Below, piece by piece: positions 17,864 to 25,213 of a stretch of DNA of 64,000 nucleotides. The notes under the pieces were generated by a model that did no database searches, was not told the DNA's origin, and was given only the letters and a program-made list of their open reading frames with translations. The translations under genes and the position numbers were made by a program. The stretch's first letter is position 1; each line of letters opens with the position of its first letter. Location: NCBI RefSeq assembly GCF_019703875.1, contig NZ_AP024110.1, positions 1,116,001-1,180,000 on the forward strand. The letters run 5' to 3'. Origin of the DNA: Methyloradius palustris (GTDB taxonomy: Bacteria; Pseudomonadota; Gammaproteobacteria; Burkholderiales; Methylophilaceae).

Positions 17864-18292
17864 TCAATAAACCTTTTCGGCACGCACCACAAAAGCATCT
17901 ACAAATGTATTGGCAATGTGGCTAAAAACGGGAGAGATGAGTTTTTCAAGGAACAGGTTTGAAAACTCATAAGTCAGCTTAAATTCAATCTTACAGGCGG
18001 TTTCAGACAGTGCAATAAAACGCCAATTGCCTTCGAGATGGCTAAACGGACCATCTTTCAGAGTAATTTCCATACTGCTTGGGTAGGTTTTAAAGTTTTG
18101 AGTGGTAAATTTTTGTTTGATGCCGTGATAGTCAATATGCAACGTAGCGGTCGTGGTGGTTTCATCCCGTTCAATCAAGTCAATACCGCCGCACCAAGGT
18201 AAAAACTCTGGGTATTTTTCTACTGTATCTACCAACGCATACATCTGTGCGGCAGAAAAGTTGACCAATACTGTTTTTTCAACATGCGCCAT
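17864..18292 (-). CDS. ratA: RatA-family START/polyketide-cyclase-like protein
   Basis: A 142-residue protein of the SRPBCC fold, related to mitochondrial Coq10. Typical features are the N-terminal VLVNFSAAQMYALVDTVEKY followed by PEFLPWC, and a central FKTYPSSMEITLKDGPFSHL segment. In E. coli RatA was described as inhibiting ribosomal subunit joining, while Coq10 homologues bind ubiquinone; the sequence does not say which applies here. It starts 66 bases from smpB, divergently, and is followed by rnfH. Confidence 0.9.
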   Translation of the reverse strand: MAHVEKTVLVNFSAAQMYALVDTVEKYPEFLPWCGGIDLIERDETTTTATLHIDYHGIKQKFTTQNFKTYPSSMEITLKDGPFSHLEGNWRFIALSETACKIEFKLTYEFSNLFLEKLISPVFSHIANTFVDAFVVRAEKVY

Positions 18293-18358
18293 TTGGGTTT
18301 TTATCTGGAGTAAAATACTGATTTTAAGCCTAAAGCACAGCTAGAACCAAACTCTGAT

Positions 18359-18808
18359 ATGAGCATTGCACAAAACAAAAAAGCCTTTTACGACTACTTT
18401 ATTGAAGAAAAGTATGAGGCAGGCATCGTGCTCGAAGGCTGGGAAGTCAAGGCTATTCGGGATAATCGAATCAATCTTAAAGAAGCTTACGTGATTATTC
18501 AGCGTGGCGAGATTTATCTGATAGGTTGCCATGTCACCCCGCTCGGTTCAGCCTCGACACACGTGCGGCCAGATACTATTCGCACCCGTAAATTGTTGCT
18601 ACATTCCGAAGAAATTTCTAAGCTAATAGGTAAGGTTCAGATTGCAGGCTACACCCTAGTGCCGCTTGATTTGCACTTCACCCGGGGCAGAATTAAGGCA
18701 CAGATTGGCCTAGCCAAAGGTAAGAAACAATACGATAAACGTGCAACGGAGAAAGACCGTGACTGGCAACGTGAAAAAGGCCGAATAGTTCGTGAAGCCA
18801 ATCGATAA
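18359..18808 (+). CDS. smpB: SsrA-binding protein
   Basis: A 149-residue protein that binds tmRNA and delivers it to stalled ribosomes in trans-translation. The N-terminal NKKAFYDYFIEEKYEAGIVL followed by EGWEVKAIR, the GCHVTPL segment and the basic C-terminal tail KRATEKDRDWQREKGRIVRE are diagnostic. The tail enters the mRNA channel. Its partner RNA gene ssrA begins 62 bases downstream on the same strand. Confidence 0.97.
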   Translation: MSIAQNKKAFYDYFIEEKYEAGIVLEGWEVKAIRDNRINLKEAYVIIQRGEIYLIGCHVTPLGSASTHVRPDTIRTRKLLLHSEEISKLIGKVQIAGYTLVPLDLHFTRGRIKAQIGLAKGKKQYDKRATEKDRDWQREKGRIVREANR

Positions 18809-18825
18809 GGCGTATAATTCGAGAC

Positions 18826-18859
18826 TTGCTTAAACTTATGGTTAATATTTAATCATAAG
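18826..18859 (+). promoter_or_regulatory. Candidate ssrA promoter overlapped by an 11-bp inverted repeat
   Basis: TTGCTT (18826-18831) and TTTAAT (18848-18853) are spaced by 16 bases and lie just upstream of mature ssrA. CTTATGGTTAA (18835-18845) and TTAATCATAAG (18849-18859) form an inverted repeat with one G-T mismatch, centred on the -10 region. A separate perfect TATAAT lies at 18813-18818. Confidence 0.4.
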
Positions 18860-18870
18860 CAAAACAAATT

Positions 18871-19232
18871 GGGGCCGACCAGGTTTCGACGTGGGTTGCA
18901 AAGCAGTGCAGGGCATACCGAGGCTCAGCTACCTCGTAAATACAACTGAAACAAGTATAGTCGCAAACGACGAAACTTACGCTCTAGCCGCTTAATCCCG
19001 GTTGGACGCTGCACCGAAGGGCCTCTCGGTCGGGTGGGAAACCACAGCAGCGTCATAAAGAGAGGCTCGTGTTGTATAGGGTTACTTTATACACCATTAA
19101 ATCCAAGGTAACTCGTCTTGTAGTCGCTTGTCGGTTGGTGCATGCAAGATTAAATCAAACAACCAGGCTAAGTATGTAGAACTGTCTGTAGAGTGCTTGC
19201 GGACGGGGGTTCGATTCCCCCCGGCTCCACCA
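18871..19232 (+). ncRNA. ssrA: Transfer-messenger RNA (tmRNA), one-piece form
   Basis: Mature ends are given by GGGGCCGACC at the start and GGCTCCACCA at the end, which pair as the acceptor stem; the T arm is GGGGGTTCGATTCCCCC. The tag frame begins at the resume codon GCA at 18963 and reads ANDETYALAA with stop TAA at 18993-18995 (preceded by the alanine carried on the tmRNA itself). The RNA is not circularly permuted, unlike that of alphaproteobacteria and some betaproteobacteria. It works with SmpB, encoded directly upstream, to rescue stalled ribosomes. Confidence 0.97.
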
Positions 19233-19257
19233 TTTACTCAAATTAAAAGCATCAAAA

Positions 19258-19300
19258 ACAAAAAGCTCAATGATTTTATGCATTGAGCTTTTTGTTTTTT
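19258..19300 (+). terminator. Intrinsic terminator of ssrA
   Basis: AAAAGCTCAATG (19261-19272) pairs perfectly with CATTGAGCTTTT (19281-19292) over an eight-base loop, followed by TTGTTTTTT. It lies 28 bases past the mature 3' end. Confidence 0.85.
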
Positions 19301-19364
19301 GCCTGACTGGTTTTCTAAATAAATGGTGCGTCAAAGATTGTTGGTAGCTCGAATTGCAGTGATC

Positions 19365-19574
19365 TTATGAGTTCTTTTTCTGCTGTTCGATAAGTTCAGC
19401 GAGAAACTCTGCAATATCCCACTCGCAACCGCCACAGCCAGACAGAGCGCCTGTCCATCGTGAAATGCCATCGACATCCTTGCCTTGCTCGAAAAGGCTT
19501 TGAATAGCTCCTCGGGTGGTTCCGCTGCAGTGGCAGAGAACTTCATCTGCTGGATTGACGTTTTTGCTGCTCAT
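19365..19574 (-). CDS. Bacterioferritin-associated ferredoxin-like [2Fe-2S] protein
   Basis: A 69-residue protein with the Bfd-type Cys pattern: Cys14 and Cys16 in LCHCSGTT and a second pair in SGCGGCEWD (Cys47 and Cys50). The four cysteines ligate a [2Fe-2S] cluster. Bfd releases iron from bacterioferritin; similar small domains also occur in nitrite reductase and other oxidoreductases, so a Bfd-like label is safer than bfd. No ferritin gene is in the window. A minus-strand TATAAT lies at 19616-19611, upstream of the start. Confidence 0.8.
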   Translation of the reverse strand: MSSKNVNPADEVLCHCSGTTRGAIQSLFEQGKDVDGISRWTGALSGCGGCEWDIAEFLAELIEQQKKNS

Positions 19575-19797
19575 GGGCGGTTACATAATTCCAAATTGAT
19601 CATAGTGTTAATTATAACGCTCTAGATATACGATGCAGCAGCTATTAAAAGCTTGTTGAATTGTGCTTATTCTTAATACTTTGAGGGTATGGATATATGA
19701 AAGTTTAATAGCTCATGTTGTTTTTGTGGACTATTTGTATGAGAAGTCGGAGTATTAAATAAAGCAAAATATATAAGTGTTATTGAGGAGTAATCCC

Positions 19798-20031
19798 ATG
19801 AAAATTCAGGCGACAGCTTTACAAATTCAGGCGCATATTCAATCTTGGATTGATGAGGCCAAGTTAGAAGACCCTTGTGATGAGTGCGAAGCGCCTTATC
19901 CCGTATTTGCAGACCCTGAGAAAAACGATGGCTGCAACTGGGTGACACAATCAGCGAATTGTGACTCGGAATGTATTACCCATGTTTGGCCTTATGTGCT
20001 GCAGGCACAGGAGAAATTTGAATTAATTTAA
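19798..20031 (+). CDS. Small Cys-rich acidic protein of unknown function
   Basis: A 77-residue protein that I do not recognise. The start is set by GAGGAG at 19785-19790, seven bases before the ATG, which excludes a longer frame from a GTG at 19777. It has five cysteines (27, 30, 46, 55 and 59) plus His62, arranged CxxC-x15-C-x8-C-x3-C, and is rich in Asp and Glu. There is no signal peptide or membrane helix. The Cys pattern suggests metal or Fe-S binding, which is inference. It converges with mltD and is divergent from the Bfd-like gene. Confidence 0.7.
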   Translation: MKIQATALQIQAHIQSWIDEAKLEDPCDECEAPYPVFADPEKNDGCNWVTQSANCDSECITHVWPYVLQAQEKFELI

Positions 20032-20043
20032 GGCAGCTGGCGT

Positions 20044-21528
20044 TTATTTTTTATTGGCAATGTCGATATGAAATGAGGAATATCGACCACTGATTCCTCG
20101 GGATTTATTCTGGCTCCCTACCAATTTCAAACGCCCAGGAATCCATCCGCTGTTTTCTATGATGCTAGGGTGGGCTGCGAGCAGCATTTTGTCGCTATTG
20201 CTTACATATTGGTTTTGTTTCAACAGCTTTTCTTCACCCACCATTCTGAGTGGAGTTAATGATGATTCATCCCCAGAGAATGCTAGCTCTCCCCCTTTTA
20301 TTGGAATGAATAAGGTGCCCGAGGCTATTACGCTGAGTGATGCGTGAATGCCGTTGATACTCCTCACTTCTTCCACAGACACATTTTGCCTGATAGCAAA
20401 ATGCGTTAATGTTTCATTAGGTAATGCTTTGGCTGCTTTCAGGCTAATCAGGCTCAGCATGGGTTTATCTGTTTTACCTAACTCAGTTTTTAACCTTGAT
20501 AAACCCTCTTGTGAAATCCATATAGGGTTGCTGTTTGCTGTGACTACCTGTCTTAAAATGCCTGCATTGAGTAACTTTAAGTCATTTAGTGGCATGCCGC
20601 TGACCGCGGATATTGTGCCTAAATCAACCGGCCCACTGAAGTTGATTTGGGTAATGGCGGCCTTGTTGTTGGCTTGCAGCAGCCTGTTAAGGTCTGTGCC
20701 CGCAATGATGTTTCTAACAGCGATAAAACGCGGAACGTAGTTTTGGGTTTCAACGGGTAGCCAGGGTGAGATGCTAATGAAGTCGCTACCACGCCCAGCT
20801 TGGCGCGCCTTTGTCTGTGCTTTTGCTACGCAGCCTTCGCCACAGTTGTAACTCGCCAAAGCAAGTTGCCAGTCACCAAATTGGTTATAAAGCGCTTGTA
20901 GATAGTCAAGCGCAGCACTGGTGGCGGTGAGTGGGTCTCGGCGCTCGTCACGCAGCCAGGTTTGTTGTAAGCCAAAGCGTTTGCCGGTAGAGGGGATGAA
21001 TTGCCAGATGCCCGCGGCTGCGGCGCTTGAGGTGGCGCGTGGGTCAAATCCGCTTTCTATAATGGGTAACAATGCCAAATCTGTTGGCATGCCGCGATAT
21101 TCAAGCTCATCAATGATGTAAGGCAGGTAGGGAGCTGATTTTTGCAGTGCCTGCAAAATAAAATCTGTATGACTGCCATAAAAACGGGTGTAATCAGCCA
21201 CAGCGTTTGAATTGAGGTTCGCTATGCCAAAGCCAGCTTGTAAACGTGATGATAGCTTGCTAGATTTTCCAGAATTTAGCGGCGGTGGATTTTCTGATGG
21301 GTGATTAGGGTCTGACTTACCTGATGACTTGGCACTAGATTTCGCGTCATTATCCTGTGCATTGCTACTAGGTTTATCATTACTATTTTCAACACTGAGA
21401 TCATTGATCTCACGTAATGTACCAAGTCTATCGTCTTGCGTTGCACAACCTGCTAATCCAACAATAGAGAGTGCAATAACAAATAATGCGAGTAAACGTA
21501 GAGGCGGCTTCTGCCTTTTTTGCAGCAT
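20044..21528 (-). CDS. mltD: Membrane-bound lytic murein transglycosylase D
   Basis: A 494-residue lipoprotein that cleaves peptidoglycan. The lipobox is VGLAGC with Cys28 and Ala at +2, which favours outer-membrane sorting. A Ser/Asp/Asn-rich linker covers about 40-95. The SLT domain (about 120-250) has catalytic Glu158 in LLPIIESGFDP, followed by AAGIWQFIPSTGKRFGL. A LysM-like domain lies at about 365-410 (LTHFAIRQNVSVEEVRSING). E. coli MltD has two LysM repeats; only one is clear here. Its start codon directly follows the stop of the upstream cyclic-nucleotide-binding-fold gene, so the two are probably coupled. Confidence 0.92.
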   Translation of the reverse strand: MLQKRQKPPLRLLALFVIALSIVGLAGCATQDDRLGTLREINDLSVENSNDKPSSNAQDNDAKSSAKSSGKSDPNHPSENPPPLNSGKSSKLSSRLQAGFGIANLNSNAVADYTRFYGSHTDFILQALQKSAPYLPYIIDELEYRGMPTDLALLPIIESGFDPRATSSAAAAGIWQFIPSTGKRFGLQQTWLRDERRDPLTATSAALDYLQALYNQFGDWQLALASYNCGEGCVAKAQTKARQAGRGSDFISISPWLPVETQNYVPRFIAVRNIIAGTDLNRLLQANNKAAITQINFSGPVDLGTISAVSGMPLNDLKLLNAGILRQVVTANSNPIWISQEGLSRLKTELGKTDKPMLSLISLKAAKALPNETLTHFAIRQNVSVEEVRSINGIHASLSVIASGTLFIPIKGGELAFSGDESSLTPLRMVGEEKLLKQNQYVSNSDKMLLAAHPSIIENSGWIPGRLKLVGSQNKSRGISGRYSSFHIDIANKK

Positions 21529-21978
21529 TTACAAACGTGCGCGCAAGGCAGCATTTCTAGCAAATACGGCATTAGCGAGTTGGATGGCGATCATGTATTG
21601 AAATTGATGGGCGATGCGTGGCGCTTGCTCTCTCAGTGCCGCAAGGTTTTCACGCGGAAACTCAAGGGCAATAGATGGCTCAAGGGCAACGACAGTGGTG
21701 GGAACAGTTAAATCTTCAACCAGTGAAAGCACGTTAAAGACTTCGCCAGCGCAGATTTCATTCACGCTCATGGTTTCGTTGACTACATTGTCATGCTGAA
21801 AAACACGCACACGCCCTGAAATCAATAAGTAGGTTGATTCACCTGGTTCTTTTTGATCTGAGAACAAATAGTCTTCAGGAAACTCGAATAATCTGGAGTG
21901 AGCAATAAAAGCAGTGAGTTCAGTCTCGGTGAATTTTTCAAATGCGGGAAGATCACGCAAAAAAGGTAATAGTGTCAT
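21529..21978 (-). CDS. Stand-alone cyclic-nucleotide-binding-fold protein (first of two)
   Basis: A 149-residue single-domain protein of the Crp/Fnr sensor fold with no DNA-binding helix-turn-helix. The beta-roll is recognisable from LLPFLRDLPAFEKFTETELT, YLLISGRVRVF and the phosphate-cassette-like GEVFNVLSL. The Arg that contacts the cyclic phosphate in CRP is not in place (the segment reads VPTTVVA), so cAMP binding is doubtful. It abuts mltD and lies 52 bases downstream of a second protein of the same kind. A role in protein-protein regulation is possible but is inference. Confidence 0.75.
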   Translation of the reverse strand: MTLLPFLRDLPAFEKFTETELTAFIAHSRLFEFPEDYLFSDQKEPGESTYLLISGRVRVFQHDNVVNETMSVNEICAGEVFNVLSLVEDLTVPTTVVALEPSIALEFPRENLAALREQAPRIAHQFQYMIAIQLANAVFARNAALRARL

Positions 21979-22030
21979 TGCTAATCCCTGATTAATTATT
22001 CATTGCTTTGTTTCAGTAGGCTAAATGCTA

Positions 22031-22474
22031 TCAATGCGGTGTGCGTAATCTTGCAGCCAACACTTCTGTTAAAACATTAAGGAGTGCAGGTCCAGTATCT
22101 TCAGCAACGAGTAAATCCTCTAATGGCTGATGTCTTAGCTTTAAGGTTCTCATTGGGGTCGCGGCTTCTACGCTGGCACTTGAAACCAATTTGCGGGATA
22201 AGATAGATATTTCGCCTAGTATTTGGCCAGGTTTAATGTTGCCAAGTTTGATCGATTGATTGTCATTTTCGATAAACACTCTAGCTTCACCTTCTAATAC
22301 AAAGTAAATCGCATCAGATGGCATACGGTCTCGCATGATGTTGCGACCAGGGCGGAATTCAGTCAGAGCGCAGCTGTCCAGCAGTTTTTTTAACGCTGCT
22401 GGTGATAAGTCTGAGACTAGCTGTGGAAAAACCTGTTTAAATTCATTGATCCCACTTTCATCTACTGTTGCCAT
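22031..22474 (-). CDS. Stand-alone cyclic-nucleotide-binding-fold protein (second of two)
   Basis: A 147-residue single-domain protein. The start is the ATG at 22474 (MATVDESGINEF), preceded by GAGGG with a five-base gap; a GTG-started frame ten codons longer is less likely. FVLEGEARVFIE and the cassette GQILGEISILSRKLVSSAS define the fold. As in its neighbour, the Arg expected near the end of the cassette is replaced (here by Ser). There is no DNA-binding domain. It is the first gene of a minus-strand group with the 21529-21978 gene and mltD, divergent from the Sel1-tpsB-tpsA group. Confidence 0.75.
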   Translation of the reverse strand: MATVDESGINEFKQVFPQLVSDLSPAALKKLLDSCALTEFRPGRNIMRDRMPSDAIYFVLEGEARVFIENDNQSIKLGNIKPGQILGEISILSRKLVSSASVEAATPMRTLKLRHQPLEDLLVAEDTGPALLNVLTEVLAARLRTPH

Positions 22475-22658
22475 GTATTCCCTCAGCCCTAATTCAAATG
22501 TCACAATTTAACGTTATTATTTTGTTTGGATTTATATCAATCATAACCGACTAATTCAAACTAAGTTAGTCAGAAATAGTGAAAGTTTCCATTGAATAAT
22601 TTATAGTGCGTAGCAATACAATTAATTATAAATTTGTTTTTTCGAATCAGGGGCTCAC

Positions 22659-23462
22659 ATGAAATTCTTCCACAGGCTATTTTTTGCCGCATTATTCTCT
22701 TTAGGGTTTTCAGTCACAAGTCATGCAGGCGTAGAAGAGGGCTTAGCTGCTGCTAAAAGCGGCAATTATGCTGAAGCGCAAAAAATATGGCTGGTAGATG
22801 CTAAAAAGGGCAATGCTGATTCACAAAATAACCTGGGTGTTCTATACGAAAAAGGCTTAGGTGTTCCACCTGATTTAACCAAGGCACGTGACTGGTATTT
22901 AAAAGCAGCAAATGGCGGTAACCGCAGTGCACCAAACAACTTAGGTGTCTTATTAGAGCGGGGTGCAGGTGGCCCGCAGGATTTAGCTGGTGCAGCAAAA
23001 TGGTATGAGGCAGGTGCGAAATTTGGTGATCGCAATGCCATGAATAATTACGCTGTATTACTCGAGAATGGTCGTGGAGTCCCCGCCAACCTGCCTGCAG
23101 CAATTGATTATTATCGTAAGGCCGCTGATTTGGGCTCTGCACAGGCACAGAATAATCTTGGTGTTCTGTATGAAAAGGGCTTGGGTTTGCCGCAAGATTA
23201 CGGCATGGCTGCCCAATATTATCGTCAGGCTGGCGCACAAAAACATGCCGCTGCACAAAACAATCTGGGCGTACTGTATGGCACAGGCCGTGGTGTTCCC
23301 CTGAATTATGTAGATGCCGCCTACTGGTTTAGCCTAGCCGCCGAAAATGGTGACAAAAACGGTTTGAATAATCGTGATGCCGCAGTTCGTAGGTTGCAGC
23401 CTGCAGAGCAAACCGAACTGCAAAATAGACTTGCTTCACGCATAGCTTCACCAGCACAGTAA
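22659..23462 (+). CDS. Secreted Sel1-repeat protein
   Basis: A 267-residue protein with a signal peptide (about 1-23, ending SHA). It is followed by six Sel1-like (SLR) repeats of 36 residues from about 25 to 245. Each repeat carries NNLGVLYEKGLGVPPDLTKA-type sequence and a following 'WYxKAA' helix. Sel1 repeats are alpha-solenoid scaffolds for protein contacts. The ribosome-binding site is AGGGG just before the ATG. Its TAA stop overlaps the ATG of tpsB by one base, so translation of the two is coupled and it probably acts in the same secretion system, perhaps as a periplasmic helper. That role is inferred from context only. Confidence 0.88.
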   Translation: MKFFHRLFFAALFSLGFSVTSHAGVEEGLAAAKSGNYAEAQKIWLVDAKKGNADSQNNLGVLYEKGLGVPPDLTKARDWYLKAANGGNRSAPNNLGVLLERGAGGPQDLAGAAKWYEAGAKFGDRNAMNNYAVLLENGRGVPANLPAAIDYYRKAADLGSAQAQNNLGVLYEKGLGLPQDYGMAAQYYRQAGAQKHAAAQNNLGVLYGTGRGVPLNYVDAAYWFSLAAENGDKNGLNNRDAAVRRLQPAEQTELQNRLASRIASPAQ

Positions 23463-25141
23463 TGAACTGGTTTAATGCCGTCAGGCATTCAGTACCGTTG
23501 CTGAAATTCAGTTTTCTGCCAGTTGTTTTTGTGGCGATTTTTGCTTGCTATATGGGGCAAGCACAAGCTGCAACTGCACTACCACCGACTCCCGGTGCCG
23601 TGCAGGATTCAGTGCAAGATAGGCGCTCGCCAGAAGTATCATCCCCCGCGCAAATTGTATTTACTTCAGAAGATTCCGCAGAAAACAGCGAAGAAACCAC
23701 GGACACCACTAAACGCTTTCTGGTGAGTGGTTTTACGTTCACTGGTAACACCGTATTCAAAGAGTTCGAGTTGCGCACCGTGACCGAGCAATACCTCGAT
23801 TTGCAATTAACACTGGAAGAAATCGATAGAATCGCTGCCAAAATTACCGCGATTTATCGTCGCGAAGGCTATACGGTTGCACGTGCTTTTGTACCTGCAC
23901 AACGGGTTGAAGATGGTTTGGTGACCATACAAATCATTGAAGGCCAAATTTCCAATACCAGTTTCAAAGGCCAATGGCGCTATCGTAAGAATTTTTTACA
24001 GCCTTACTTTGATGATTTCATCCGCAATAAAGATGGCCAGCTAGTAACTGATGCTGGCATGGAACGTCAACTACTTTTACTGAATGATCTGCCAGGATTG
24101 AAAGCCCGTGCCACCTTGGTGCCGGGCGAGAAGTTTGGTACCACAGATGTGAATGTAGAATTAAAAGAGAAGTTGTTTGATGCTTTTCTTGGGTTTTCCA
24201 ACCCAGGCTCTAAAGAGACTGGCGAGAACCGTATAGATGCTGGAGCTTCGGTCAATAATCCTTTTACATTAGGTGACCAGCTTACATTACGCGCGCTGCA
24301 ATCTACCGATGATTTATTCAAGTACCAGCGTGTAGGTTACTCATTTCCAATTGGCTCTGATGGCATCAGGCTTGCACTCTCGACCCTCATTACCGATTAC
24401 AAGCTGGGTGGTAATTTTGCAGCGCTGGATATATCAGGCAAGGTACGTAATTCTGACATTACTATTTCATACCCCTATCTGCGCACACGCTCGCAAAATA
24501 TCATCGGAGCTCTGCAGTTCCGGCGTACAAGCACGCAGCAGAATGTGCTGGGTGTGCCATTTTCAAGTTCTTCGCTGCCATTAGCGGTGGCTTCTGTTTA
24601 CTCTAACTGGGTGCATGAGGATTCATCAGCTACGTCGCTGAATATGGCTTATTCAACCAATATGTGGCGTAACGGCAGCGTTGCCGAGCAGAATCATGTG
24701 GCCTCTAAAGTAGATGCCGAAGTGACTCACTTGACTGGTGCTACGCGCTATTGGGATTTCTATTTCCGTGGCCAGGGTGTGTATTCAGCTTCAGCTTTGC
24801 CTGATACCGAGAAATTTTCACTAGGTGGCAGCGAGAGTATTCGCGGCTACCCAACAGCACAGGTGCGTGGCGACGGCGGGTATCTGGTGACGATGGAATT
24901 GCGCAGGCAATGGCGGCTAGCAAGTGTTCCCGGCTACATATCCGTATTCGCTGATACTGGTGGTGTTAAAAATAAAGGCTTTACAGGGACAGACCGCTTG
25001 TCTTCTATAGGCGCAGGCCTTGTGTTTTATTTGGGGAATTACGGGCGCTTCAAAGCTGAATATGCGATACCAACAGCAGATGATAAAGCTGTGGATGGTA
25101 AAAATGGCAGGCTGTGGTTTAACCTGAATTTGTCATACTAA
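23462..25141 (+). CDS. Two-partner secretion outer-membrane transporter (TpsB, ShlB/FhaC/HecB family)
   Basis: A 559-residue outer-membrane beta-barrel that exports the TpsA protein. Residues 1-36 are a long signal peptide ending AQA. A disordered stretch (about 37-83) is followed by two POTRA domains: POTRA1 at about 84-160, beginning FLVSGFTFTGNTVF, and POTRA2 at about 161-235. The 16-stranded barrel fills the rest. The hallmark loop-6 motif is present as SIRGY (Arg near 461), and the chain ends with an aromatic residue (NLSY), as barrel proteins do. It overlaps the Sel1 gene by one base and is followed 72 bases later by its likely substrate gene. Confidence 0.93.
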   Translation: MNWFNAVRHSVPLLKFSFLPVVFVAIFACYMGQAQAATALPPTPGAVQDSVQDRRSPEVSSPAQIVFTSEDSAENSEETTDTTKRFLVSGFTFTGNTVFKEFELRTVTEQYLDLQLTLEEIDRIAAKITAIYRREGYTVARAFVPAQRVEDGLVTIQIIEGQISNTSFKGQWRYRKNFLQPYFDDFIRNKDGQLVTDAGMERQLLLLNDLPGLKARATLVPGEKFGTTDVNVELKEKLFDAFLGFSNPGSKETGENRIDAGASVNNPFTLGDQLTLRALQSTDDLFKYQRVGYSFPIGSDGIRLALSTLITDYKLGGNFAALDISGKVRNSDITISYPYLRTRSQNIIGALQFRRTSTQQNVLGVPFSSSSLPLAVASVYSNWVHEDSSATSLNMAYSTNMWRNGSVAEQNHVASKVDAEVTHLTGATRYWDFYFRGQGVYSASALPDTEKFSLGGSESIRGYPTAQVRGDGGYLVTMELRRQWRLASVPGYISVFADTGGVKNKGFTGTDRLSSIGAGLVFYLGNYGRFKAEYAIPTADDKAVDGKNGRLWFNLNLSY

Positions 25142-25213
25142 CCGTGCATATGATTGGTGTAGTATTGGACTGTAATCCTTGGACTGGGGTCACGATGTGG
25201 CAGGTCGCATAAC

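Noticed and set aside
17549..18292. ratA-rnfH as a toxin-antitoxin module
   Set aside because: The pair is a conserved housekeeping neighbour of smpB, and RatA is related to the Coq10 ubiquinone-binding family; nothing here indicates an addiction system.
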